A stretch of DNA of 34,638 bases, taken from NCBI GenBank assembly GCA_016215025.1, contig JACRMI010000052.1, positions 1 to 34,638 on the forward strand, in the 5' to 3' direction. Position numbers and translations under genes: made by a program. How positions within the stretch are numbered: position 1 is the stretch's first letter; every line of letters begins with the position of its first letter. The notes under the pieces are model-generated. The model ran no database searches and was not told where the DNA came from. It was given only the letters and a program-made list of their open reading frames with translations. Source of the stretch: Chloroflexota bacterium (GTDB lineage Bacteria; Chloroflexota; Anaerolineae; UBA4142). Below, one piece after another: positions 8,176-15,456 of the stretch.

Positions 8176-8739
8176 ATGATTCATCCCTGGCACGATGTCT
8201 CTCCTGGCTCAAACGTACCGCAAGAATTCAATGCGGTCATTGAAATTCCTGCCGGTGGAAACGTCAAGTACGAATTGGATAAACACAGCGGCTTGCTCAA
8301 AATGGACCGGGTGCTCTATTCGGCGGTGTACTATCCGGCGAACTATGGCTTTATTCCGCAGACCCTCGCCGAAGATGGCGACCCGCTCGACGTGCTGGTG
8401 TTTTGCCAAGAAGCGGTGGTGCCGTTGACCATCATGCGCGCGCGTTGTGTCGGCATCATGTCGATGATCGACACGGGCAAGCCGGATTACAAAATCATCG
8501 CGGTGGCAGTCGATGATCCATCGTTCAATACGTATCGACAGGTTGGCGAAATGCCTGCGCATCGCATGAGTATGCTCAAGCGATTCTTTCAAGATTACAA
8601 ACAGCTTGAGGGAAAAAATGTCGAGGTGGGCGAATTTCAACCTGCCGAAACGGGTTATCCGATCATCGAAGATGCGCTCATCTGTTATAGCAAACAACGG
8701 CGCATCGGGTTTCAACATTTCGGTCTTACGAACGTCTGA
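8176..8739 (+). CDS. ppa: inorganic pyrophosphatase, family I
   Basis: A 187-residue soluble pyrophosphatase that hydrolyses PPi to two phosphates and pulls biosynthetic reactions forward. The family I signature EDGDPLDVLV is present at about residues 68-77, with YELDKHSGLLKMDRVL near the N-terminus, the segment DYKIIAV and the C-terminal KRFFQDYKQLEGK. AGGTG precedes the ATG at a normal distance. The gene lies 28 bp after the metallopeptidase gene and may share its transcript. It ends at a strong bidirectional terminator. Confidence 0.96.
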   Translation: MIHPWHDVSPGSNVPQEFNAVIEIPAGGNVKYELDKHSGLLKMDRVLYSAVYYPANYGFIPQTLAEDGDPLDVLVFCQEAVVPLTIMRARCVGIMSMIDTGKPDYKIIAVAVDDPSFNTYRQVGEMPAHRMSMLKRFFQDYKQLEGKNVEVGEFQPAETGYPIIEDALICYSKQRRIGFQHFGLTNV

Positions 8740-8748
8740 CGAAAATAA

Positions 8749-8780
8749 ATCGGGCGATGTCCTCGCAGACATCGCCCGAT
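8749..8780. terminator. bidirectional intrinsic terminator
   Basis: Perfect 13-bp arms 8749-8761 and 8768-8780 (atcgggcgatgtc) with a 6-nt loop. The flanks are A-rich on the left and T-rich on the right (attttatttt), so the stem is followed by a U-rich tract on either strand. It separates the convergent ppa and cytochrome genes. Confidence 0.85.
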
Positions 8781-8783
8781 ATT

Positions 8784-10082
8784 TTATTTTGTAACCAACG
8801 GCAGGAAAAGATTCCGCTGAGCCGTGATGCCGTGCGGTCCTGCTCCCTGCGGCGTAGTTGCATGACAAACGCTACAATTGCGAATGACCCCAGGATAACC
8901 TTGATACGCGATGCTTTGAATATTGTCATTGGCTTGAACCGTGGGCAAGATAGCGTGTGGACTGCCGTGACAGGCTTCGCAATACATGCCGCTATGTCCC
9001 ACCGAATCGCGATAGCGTGTATTGGCATTCTCGGCGAATTGAGTGGTGTGACAATCCCCGCAGCGCGGCAAATCCACCCAGGGATTGCGGTTGGGATTGG
9101 CGACGGCAAGCATGTTGCCGTGACAAGTTATGCACGTCAATCCTTTTGACCACATTATATCGCGCAAGCAGCGAGTCACTTGACCAGGGTGACACAGGTA
9201 ACAATCGTTCGTGGCATCAGCGTGGTGTTCGTGCATCGACAGAGACAAATTCTTGACGCCAGTCACGCCGACCGTGCCCAACGCATTCGACGCATGGCAT
9301 TTGGCGCACAAGACCGGTCGCTGCGTCATCAATGATGTTCCTGAATCATCATCATGCAGCGTGAGAATGTTCGTTTCGACATTGCCGGTATTGCCGCCAG
9401 GGTCTTTGCCATCGGCGTGACAAGAATCGCAACGCATCTCTGTCGAGACCGGAGCAACCGTTGTTGTATCGATCAAGACCGTTCCCGTGCCGCTGCTCTT
9501 GGCAACCATGTATGCCTGTTGATAAGGGTACCAATTCGATGGATTGTACGGCAATGGATTGTCTCGATAAGGTGTGACGGGTACGCCGACGATGACGAAA
9601 TGACTTGTGCTGGCACTCATCGTGCCGGACAAAGTTGCTCCGGTAAGCCCAATGTTGTCGGGCAACGGCGACGCGAGACCGAACAAGGGTTGTGCGTACT
9701 GCCAGAAATTGCTCTTGCAGTTGCTGGCTTGGCACGCTGAAAAAGTGTTGTTGAGAATGCGGTACTCGACGGTGACGCTGTTGGTAATGATCTGCGGTGG
9801 CGAGCCGCGTTGAACGACTTGCGCCCACAACGTGTTGAACGGCGGCAGCACAGCAAGATTAGCGAAATTTTCGTTCATGCAGTGCATGCCCAAATCGTTC
9901 CAACCGAGCAAGACAAAGTTGCTAATTCGCGGTCGTACGGATGCGCTGTTGGTTGCGTCGGCGTGATTCACAGATGCTTCGATGAAGCTAGGTTGGAAAA
10001 GTAAGAATAGGGCTAACCCTTGAGCAAAAAGAAGGGCGAGCCACATTGCATCTTTCGTTCGTAAGCGACTTGAGCGGTTCAT
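8784..10082 (-). CDS. secreted seven-haem c-type cytochrome
   Basis: Predicted 432 residues. ATG 10082 was chosen over an upstream start because GAGGAGGAG lies 7 bases upstream and the signal peptide (WLALLFAQGLALFLLFQ) then sits at the right place. The N-terminal third (to about 215) has no haem motif but carries LGWNDLGMHCMNENF and a Cys pair in ACQASNC. The C-terminal half has seven CxxCH haem sites: CDSCH, CAKCH, CYLCH, CITCH, CGDCH, CEACH and CSVCH. It is therefore expected outside the membrane, moving electrons. The protein ends in LFLPLVTK, a tail I associate with other exported Chloroflexota proteins. The redox partner is not visible here. Confidence 0.88.
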   Translation of the reverse strand: MNRSSRLRTKDAMWLALLFAQGLALFLLFQPSFIEASVNHADATNSASVRPRISNFVLLGWNDLGMHCMNENFANLAVLPPFNTLWAQVVQRGSPPQIITNSVTVEYRILNNTFSACQASNCKSNFWQYAQPLFGLASPLPDNIGLTGATLSGTMSASTSHFVIVGVPVTPYRDNPLPYNPSNWYPYQQAYMVAKSSGTGTVLIDTTTVAPVSTEMRCDSCHADGKDPGGNTGNVETNILTLHDDDSGTSLMTQRPVLCAKCHASNALGTVGVTGVKNLSLSMHEHHADATNDCYLCHPGQVTRCLRDIMWSKGLTCITCHGNMLAVANPNRNPWVDLPRCGDCHTTQFAENANTRYRDSVGHSGMYCEACHGSPHAILPTVQANDNIQSIAYQGYPGVIRNCSVCHATTPQGAGPHGITAQRNLFLPLVTK

Positions 10083-10112
10083 GTGTTTTCTCCTCCTCTT
10101 GGATTCCAAAAT

Positions 10113-10145
10113 AAAAACCGACCACTGAAATTACAGCGGTCGGTT
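10113..10145 (-). terminator. terminator hairpin in the cytochrome leader
   Basis: On the minus strand AACCGACCGCTG and CAGTGGTCGGTT (10145-10134 and 10128-10117) form a 12-bp stem with one A-C mismatch and a 6-nt loop, followed by TTTTTATTTT. It lies only about 15 bases before the Shine-Dalgarno of the cytochrome gene and downstream of a good promoter, so it may attenuate that gene. Confidence 0.75.
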
Positions 10146-10212
10146 CCACTTTTTCATCATGTTTCCGACGGACTTGCAATAACTCGCGCGGACACCACGA
10201 TTTTGTGGTCAG

Positions 10213-10241
10213 ATTATAGCGCTTTCATGGGCGTTTGTCAT
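10213..10241 (-). promoter_or_regulatory. promoter for the cytochrome gene
   Basis: On the minus strand ATGACA (10241-10236), 17 bp, TATAAT (10218-10213). It overlaps the stop codon region of the S10 peptidase gene. The predicted leader is about 125 nt and contains a small hairpin (ACCAC-loop-GTGGT) and the terminator at 10113-10145. Confidence 0.68.
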
Positions 10242-11742
10242 CGGGGGTAGCTGGAATTGCGCCGCGCACAAAGTTCGCCAGGTCATCCTTGAGTCTTGCC
10301 AGCGAAGGCAGGTGAATATACATCATGTGCCCCGCTTCGAAATACGTCAGCGAAATATTTTTCTGCAGCGTCGGATCAAGTCCCAGATGGTTGAACGTGT
10401 ACTGCGTCGCGAAATACGGCGTCGCAAAATCGAAATAGCCGTTCGCGATGTGGACTCGAAGATGCGGATTGATCGTCATCGCTTCGCGTAACGTCTCGGC
10501 GACGTTGACGTATTGGTTTTCGTGAGTGCCATAGCTCCACGGCTGCACACGCGGCGTGAGGATTTCGTACGGCAGGTCGGTCTCGAATTTCAATTCGCCA
10601 CGCACATAATCGTTGAACGTTGCGGTGTATGGTCCCATGATATTGGTCAAGCTGGGATCGTATTCGTGGACTTCGCCCACAGCATCCCGATCGATGCCTT
10701 TGAAGCGGCTGTCCAAGCGACCGACGGTGCGTCGTTCATCGCGCAGCAACTCTTTCGTAAAGCGATGAATTTCGATGCGCAGATTCGCGCGGTCGACGTA
10801 ATCGGCAGATAGACCGGTGTAACGCGCGAGTTTTCGGACGATGGTTGTGCGTTCGTCGGTGGATAGTGCCGCGCCCTTTGATAATGCGAGTGCGTACTCT
10901 CCCAGCGCAAAATTTTCAACCTCGCGCAGCGTCGCTTGCAGATCATTTTGGAGTTCGGGCGCGAGTCGCTTGTGATACCACGCGGTGGAAGCGTACGTTG
11001 GCAGAAACAAAATGTACGGCAGATCGTTGCCTGTATCAAAGCGCGCCGTCGCAAAGTTAAGAATCGACGAGACGAGCATGATGCCGTTCAAGTACATGCC
11101 GTGTCGTTCCTGCAAATAACCAGATAAACCGGCAGCGCGTGTCGTGCCATAACTTTCGCCGATCAAGAACTTGGGTGAGGTCCAACGCTGAATGCGCGTG
11201 GTGAAGAGTCGGATGAAATCGCCGACAGACTCGATGTCTTTTTTGAATCCGTGAAACTCTTTCGCTTTCTCGCCGACGACAGCGCGGCTGAAACCTGTGC
11301 TGACAGGATCGATGAACACCAAGTCGGTCACGTCGAGCAACGAGAATTCGTTATCGACAAGCGTGTACGGCGGCGGAGGCAAATCGCCAATGTCGGTCAT
11401 CACCACGCGACGCGGACCCAGCAAGCCGAGGTGCAGCCAGACCGACGAAGAACCGGGACCGCCGTTGAAGGAAAACGTGAGCGGGCGCTTGCTCTTGTCG
11501 GCAACCTCGTCGCGCATATAGGCGACAAAAAAAACGGACGCTTTGGCTTTTTCGCCTTCCGACTCGCCTGCCTTGTCGCCTTTCTTTTCCGCTTCTTCTT
11601 TTAAGACGATGGTGCCGGTCGTGACGGTGTATTTGATTTCTTGTCCGCCCAGCGTGATACTGTGCTTGGTCTCGACGATTTGGTCTTTGAGTTCGGGCTT
11701 GGCTTCTTCGTTTTTCTTTTCGTTGTTGTCTTTTTCGGGCAT
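10225..11742 (-). CDS. S10 family serine carboxypeptidase-like enzyme
   Basis: A 505-residue alpha/beta-hydrolase of peptidase family S10, which removes C-terminal residues. The oxyanion motif FNGGPGSSS is present, the nucleophile serine is in GESYGTTRA, the acid is probably the Asp in NGYFDFATPY and the histidine is in FEAGHMMYIH. The N-terminus is a 50-residue Lys/Glu-rich tail (EKDNNEKKNEEAKPELKDQ) and no signal peptide is present, so unlike the classical vacuolar or secreted enzymes it may be cytoplasmic. GGAG six bases before the ATG supports the start. Confidence 0.9.
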   Translation of the reverse strand: MPEKDNNEKKNEEAKPELKDQIVETKHSITLGGQEIKYTVTTGTIVLKEEAEKKGDKAGESEGEKAKASVFFVAYMRDEVADKSKRPLTFSFNGGPGSSSVWLHLGLLGPRRVVMTDIGDLPPPPYTLVDNEFSLLDVTDLVFIDPVSTGFSRAVVGEKAKEFHGFKKDIESVGDFIRLFTTRIQRWTSPKFLIGESYGTTRAAGLSGYLQERHGMYLNGIMLVSSILNFATARFDTGNDLPYILFLPTYASTAWYHKRLAPELQNDLQATLREVENFALGEYALALSKGAALSTDERTTIVRKLARYTGLSADYVDRANLRIEIHRFTKELLRDERRTVGRLDSRFKGIDRDAVGEVHEYDPSLTNIMGPYTATFNDYVRGELKFETDLPYEILTPRVQPWSYGTHENQYVNVAETLREAMTINPHLRVHIANGYFDFATPYFATQYTFNHLGLDPTLQKNISLTYFEAGHMMYIHLPSLARLKDDLANFVRGAIPATPDDKRP

Positions 11743-11795
11743 GGGTGACTCCGAATTTTCGATTCGTAAAAGGATTCGTTGAGGTGAGGTTCAAA

Positions 11796-12242
11796 TCATT
11801 TTCGCAACATATTTTGCGCTTTCAAAATGGTTATTATTTTCTTTCTACTTTCTTCATCCCGCCAGTGATGGCCACACGACTCGCATTTGTATTCAGACAG
11901 ATAAATCGTTTCCAACCCTGAATCCAACACATGCAGCCAAAAAGCGCTGCCCAAAATGGCGAAAGGAAAGACGACAAATAATATTCCCATACCGATTTGT
12001 CCATAGTTCAAGTCTTGACCTGCCAGAACTGTGTCGAGTAGCGGAGGCAAAACCTGCCAGGATGCGCCAACAAAAAAGAGGAATACGATTGCAGCTAGTA
12101 CCCATTGATCGCCGGTTTTCCATGCACGCGAGGAACGCAGTCTGTCAGTTCGAGGATCTTTCACGTATCCAAGTCGCTCGATGAAGATCCTTTGACCGCG
12201 ACATTGCGGACAGAAATTTTTCCTCTGCCTTCTCTTTTTCAT
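11796..12242 (-). CDS. two-pass membrane protein with N- and C-terminal zinc knuckles
   Basis: Predicted 148 residues; no family recognised. It begins with a basic stretch (KKRRQRKNF) and CPQC, has two hydrophobic segments at about residues 46-66 and 83-103, and ends with YKCESCGHHWRDEESRKK. The two CxxC pairs fall on the same side of the membrane if both segments span it, so together they could bind one zinc ion. No Shine-Dalgarno was seen before ATG 12242. The product is probably a membrane protein of unknown role. Confidence 0.7.
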   Translation of the reverse strand: MKKRRQRKNFCPQCRGQRIFIERLGYVKDPRTDRLRSSRAWKTGDQWVLAAIVFLFFVGASWQVLPPLLDTVLAGQDLNYGQIGMGILFVVFPFAILGSAFWLHVLDSGLETIYLSEYKCESCGHHWRDEESRKKIITILKAQNMLRK

Positions 12243-12330
12243 TCAGCATACGACGGATTCCTTTTCACGCGTGCCAATCAAGCGGCATGAGTTCTAAGCG
12301 GGATGCGTCTAGCGATAGGGTGCGCTTGGA

Positions 12331-12618
12331 TCAAGCAATTTCTTTGGCTGCTTGCAGATTTGTTTTGCCTCTGAGCAGTAATGATTCAATCCGATTATGG
12401 CAGAGTGTGATTCCCAAGGTTGCGCCGACCGTCCACACGAGCGTGATTCCATAAAGGGCGATACCCGGAACGCCTTGCTTGATGAGCGATGGAATGAATA
12501 GATACGGTACCGAAGTGGCGAGTCCTTGCCAGAGATAGATACGGAAATGGATGTTCAATACCGAAAGGATGGTGATGCCCTTCCAAAAGTCGATGGACTG
12601 GAGATGTTTACGATTCAT
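12331..12618 (-). CDS. small membrane protein of unknown function
   Basis: A 95-residue protein with two hydrophobic stretches (about 14-45 and 50-75) and a polar C-terminus. No motif is recognised. It starts 10 bp after the stop of the cytidine deaminase gene and is the last gene of a tightly packed minus-strand run that begins at 14392, which supports it being real. Confidence 0.55.
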   Translation of the reverse strand: MNRKHLQSIDFWKGITILSVLNIHFRIYLWQGLATSVPYLFIPSLIKQGVPGIALYGITLVWTVGATLGITLCHNRIESLLLRGKTNLQAAKEIA

Positions 12619-12628
12619 TCGACTCTCG

Positions 12629-13000
12629 CTAGTGGTGCGGCAAAAGTTCTCTAAGCGTGACGACGATATTTTCCGCGACTATGACTTGTGTGCTCATATT
12701 CTCTGGATGAAGCTGGCTGATGAATTCGCGGCATCGACCACAGGGCGGCAGAATTGTTCCGTCCCAGTTGACCGCCACCATTTTCGATACACGGCTTTCG
12801 CCTGCTGTGATCATTGCTGCCGCAGCGGCGTGTTCGGCGCAAAAGCCCATCGAACACGCGGTGTCGATGCAAACGCCGACGTACACATTTCCGTTTTCGG
12901 TAAGAAGTGCCGCGCCAACACCGCCCGCCTCCGCAAATTCAGAAAGCTTGTGCGGATTGACAACCGATTTGGCTTTTTGGTAGAGTTCAGTGGATGTCAT
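12629..13000 (-). CDS. cytidine deaminase-like enzyme
   Basis: A 123-residue zinc enzyme of the cytidine deaminase fold, which hydrolyses cytidine or deoxycytidine (or a related substrate such as a nucleoside antibiotic) to the uridine form. The zinc and catalytic residues are Cys54-Ala-Glu56 in MGFCAEHAAAAAM and Cys87/Cys90 in PPCGRCREF. The size fits the homotetrameric single-domain class. The usual CAERTA is here CAEHAA, so assignment to classical Cdd as against a blasticidin-S-deaminase-like enzyme is open. It follows the VOC gene by 6 bp. Confidence 0.85.
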   Translation of the reverse strand: MTSTELYQKAKSVVNPHKLSEFAEAGGVGAALLTENGNVYVGVCIDTACSMGFCAEHAAAAAMITAGESRVSKMVAVNWDGTILPPCGRCREFISQLHPENMSTQVIVAENIVVTLRELLPHH

Positions 13001-13006
13001 ATTCGA

Positions 13007-13429
13007 TCAGAGTGTACGTCTGACGATTGGCTGGTCCTCGTTGAGTTGCAGCAAATCCCAGAGGTTGCCATACAAATCTTGAAAAACCGCGACCATCCCG
13101 TACGATTCTTTTTTCGGCGGTCGCACAAATCTTATGCCGTTGGAAAGCATCTCGTAATAATCCCGCCAGAAATCGTCCGTGTTGAGAAATAAAAACACTC
13201 GCCCGCCCGACTGATTGCCGATAAAAGGTTCTTGCTCTGGCTTGGACGCTTTGGCGAGTAGTAGCGTTGTGCCGACGGAACCCGGTGGAGCAACGACGAC
13301 CCAGCGTTTGTTTTGCTCTGGTTGAAAAGTATCTTCGACCAGAGTAAAGTGCAGCTTCTTCGTATAAAACTCTATGGCTTCGTCGTAATCGCGGACGACC
13401 AACGCGATGTGGACAAGGGATTGTTTCAT
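13007..13429 (-). CDS. VOC superfamily (glyoxalase/dioxygenase fold) protein
   Basis: A 140-residue protein beginning SLVHIALVVRDYDEAIEFY, the usual first strand and helix of the vicinal oxygen chelate fold, with a second module near VFLFLNTDDFWRDYYEML and a C-terminal FQDLYGNLWDLLQ. The histidine in VHIAL and a glutamate or glutamine in the C-terminal module are possible metal ligands. The start was set at ATG 13429, which begins the conserved strand and falls 11 bp after the upstream stop. Substrate unknown. Confidence 0.85.
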   Translation of the reverse strand: MKQSLVHIALVVRDYDEAIEFYTKKLHFTLVEDTFQPEQNKRWVVVAPPGSVGTTLLLAKASKPEQEPFIGNQSGGRVFLFLNTDDFWRDYYEMLSNGIRFVRPPKKESYGMVAVFQDLYGNLWDLLQLNEDQPIVRRTL

Positions 13430-13440
13430 TTGGTCAAAGG

Positions 13441-13905
13441 CTACTTGGCTTCCGTTTGCAAAAAATGGTTCAGCTCGGACTCCCATTCTTGCATAAACGT
13501 TTCGTATCGTTCGACGGTGAATTGCTCGACGAACTCTACACCTTTTTGACTCAATGCGGTGAAACTATACGATATCTCAGCAAACGTCTGGTCATTCATT
13601 CCTTGGCGCAATTGGATTTCGATTTCGCCTACGGTGAATCCGGGAATGACCTTGATGAATTCGACAAAAAACTCACGCGGATTCCATTGCGTGACGACCC
13701 AAATCGCATCCTGTGGCTGGTCAGGCACGACGAAAACGCAATTAGGTTCAATGTAGCCAGAGGAAGTTATTACCAAATGCGGATTCCATCCTTTTGCCCA
13801 TTCGGTTTCGCGGACTGGACAAAGCAATGGAAATACTCGGTCTGGCGATGCTTTTAGAGTTTGGACGTAGGTCCTTTTTATTCGAACTGGAAGCGATATT
13901 TCCAC
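13441..13905 (-). CDS. SRPBCC-like (START/Bet v1 fold) protein
   Basis: A 154-residue soluble protein. Segments such as ASPDRVFPLLCPVRETEWAK near the N-terminus and the beta-rich middle, followed by a long C-terminal helix (FVEQFTVERYETFMQEWESELN), match the hydrophobic-cavity SRPBCC fold. No catalytic residues can be named. It precedes the VOC gene by 11 bp and probably belongs to the same transcript. Confidence 0.68.
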   Translation of the reverse strand: MEISLPVRIKRTYVQTLKASPDRVFPLLCPVRETEWAKGWNPHLVITSSGYIEPNCVFVVPDQPQDAIWVVTQWNPREFFVEFIKVIPGFTVGEIEIQLRQGMNDQTFAEISYSFTALSQKGVEFVEQFTVERYETFMQEWESELNHFLQTEAK

Positions 13906-13939
13906 AAGAGGTTCCCTTTGCCGCGCACGAGGCGCTAGA

Positions 13940-14392
13940 CTACGATTCCAACTCGCGCATCAAACTTTCCGCATCCGCTAAAATGCTCGCTGCCCACAGT
14001 TTTACGTCGGCGCAATAATGTTCCGCCGGGTCGAGTCGCACATCGGCGAGGGTGCGCGTCCAGCGAATATCATCGACTTGCGTCAGCTTTTCGCCTTTGG
14101 TAAAACTCCACTTAAGCTTACCGCTATCGACACGTTCGCGGTTTTGCTTTCTGGCATCAGACGGCGACAATCCTTCATAAACAAATTTGGCTAGCAGTTT
14201 TCGTGTCTCTAGCCAACCTTCGCGCGAATATTCGTTGTGTTGCAGCATGTATGCTGGAACGGATAAATTATGCACCGCGCCGAAAATAGCTGGGTCGGCA
14301 AATTCTTTTGCGAGGCATAGATCAAAGCGAGCGCGGCAGTCTTCGCCTTCGGGCAATTCTGCGCCACATTGAGGACACTTTTCAATAGCCAA
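13940..14392 (-). CDS. DUF5946 family protein
   Basis: A 150-residue protein that begins KCPQCGAELPEGEDCRARFD, a zinc-type CxxC followed by the Cys-Arg-Ala/Phe block, and continues with AVHNLSVPAYMLQHNEY, which is characteristic of DUF5946. The start codon is TTG at 14392 with AAGGA nine bases upstream. It lies 34 bp before the SRPBCC-like gene. Function unknown. Confidence 0.8.
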   Translation of the reverse strand: MAIEKCPQCGAELPEGEDCRARFDLCLAKEFADPAIFGAVHNLSVPAYMLQHNEYSREGWLETRKLLAKFVYEGLSPSDARKQNRERVDSGKLKWSFTKGEKLTQVDDIRWTRTLADVRLDPAEHYCADVKLWAASILADAESLMRELES

Positions 14393-14404
14393 CTCAAACT
14401 TCCT

Positions 14405-14475
14405 TCACTATGCCAACACTAACCAACCACCCAACTACCGAACTATCGGACTATTGCACTACCCAACTACCCGCT
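14405..14475. repeat. degenerate ccaacta/cgaacta heptamer repeat
   Basis: Seven- to eight-base units (ccaacta, accgaacta, tcggacta, ttgcacta, cccaacta) follow each other, covering the gap after ribonuclease Z and its last few codons (stop at 14459). The units are similar, not identical. Confidence 0.5.
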
Positions 14476-15379
14476 TGACTACTGCTTTATCCAAATCATT
14501 TGCCACAATCGTATTGGGAAAGATTGCCGTCGCTTCGGCGGCGATCACGGAACCGGAGTAGCGCCGCGAAATGTGCGTGAGATACAATTGCTTGACATTG
14601 GCATCGCGCGCGCAGGTTGCGGATTCACCGGCGGTGATGTGACCAAACTGTCGCGCCGTCTCGACATCTTCCATCGTGTAGGTTGCTTCCATTACCAATG
14701 CGTCCGCATCGCGCGCAGGTTCAAGCACTTCGTCTGTGCGTGCAATGTCGCCAACGTAAACAAATTTCGTCCCAGGTACCGGCGCGCCCAATACTTGTTC
14801 GGGATGAACGATGCGACCATCGGCAAGCGTAATCGATTCGCCTGCGACGAGGCGCTTGCGTTCAGGTCCCACTGGCACGCCGAGTGCTTCTGCTTGCTCG
14901 ACCAAAAACGGTCGCTTGGTTTTCTCTTGAAACACGAAACCGAAACAGCCACTGCCGCGATGAATCACCGGGAACGCATACACGTCGAGATTTTTTTCGG
15001 AGAAGAGAAAGCCGCCTTTCAACTCGATAAATTCAATCTCGATTTCGACTTCTTTGCCGCGGAGGACAACCTTCATCAAATCGCGCACACGGTCGATTGC
15101 CCACCGTCCGCCGAAAATTTCGATGCGATTGATCGCTTCCCAGCGACCAAACGTCGAAACGATGCCGCCCAGTCCCAGGATGTGATCGAGATGTCCATGA
15201 GTAAGAAAAATTCGGCGAAGGTCTTTGAACCCCAGCCGACTCTGCAAAATCTGCCGCTGCGTGCCTTCGGCGCAATCCAGCAAAAAGCGTTGCCCTTCGT
15301 GAATAAGCATCGTCGATGTCATATTGCGCTCGACGCTGGGGGCAGACGCCGAGGTTCCGAGAAAGCAAACTTCAAACAT
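14459..15379 (-). CDS. rnz: ribonuclease Z (tRNA 3' processing endonuclease)
   Basis: A 306-residue metallo-beta-lactamase-fold enzyme that removes 3' trailers from pre-tRNA. It opens with FEVCFLGTSASAPSVERN, the usual RNase Z start, and has the zinc motif HGHLDH at residues 61-66, an aspartate in YVGDIARTDEV and a histidine in YLTHISRRYS. The length is that of the short form. Its presence agrees with the tRNA-Leu gene in this window having no encoded CCA, since such tRNAs need 3' trimming and CCA addition. No strong ribosome-binding site was seen. Confidence 0.92.
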   Translation of the reverse strand: MFEVCFLGTSASAPSVERNMTSTMLIHEGQRFLLDCAEGTQRQILQSRLGFKDLRRIFLTHGHLDHILGLGGIVSTFGRWEAINRIEIFGGRWAIDRVRDLMKVVLRGKEVEIEIEFIELKGGFLFSEKNLDVYAFPVIHRGSGCFGFVFQEKTKRPFLVEQAEALGVPVGPERKRLVAGESITLADGRIVHPEQVLGAPVPGTKFVYVGDIARTDEVLEPARDADALVMEATYTMEDVETARQFGHITAGESATCARDANVKQLYLTHISRRYSGSVIAAEATAIFPNTIVANDLDKAVVKRVVG

Positions 15380-15456
15380 TCTTCAATCCATTCGATCCCT
15401 GGGTTTCGATAGCAGTACAGCTTGGTGTCAACGTCAAGGTTTCTAGAAAGCAGACT

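Noticed and set aside
8209..8868. Minus-strand frame of 219 codons opposite ppa
   Set aside because: Antisense to a complete inorganic pyrophosphatase and crosses its terminator.
10113..10241. Known riboswitch class in the cytochrome leader
   Set aside because: No match to the c-di-GMP-I/II, cobalamin, fluoride or SAM consensus that I could see; left as an unassigned attenuator-like leader.
12551..13192. Plus-strand frame of 213 codons opposite cytidine deaminase and VOC
   Set aside because: Covers two well supported minus-strand genes and has no family signature.
14573..15412. Long plus-strand frame opposite ribonuclease Z (279 codons)
   Set aside because: It lies wholly antisense to a gene with clear catalytic motifs, has no ribosome-binding site and encodes no recognisable domain.
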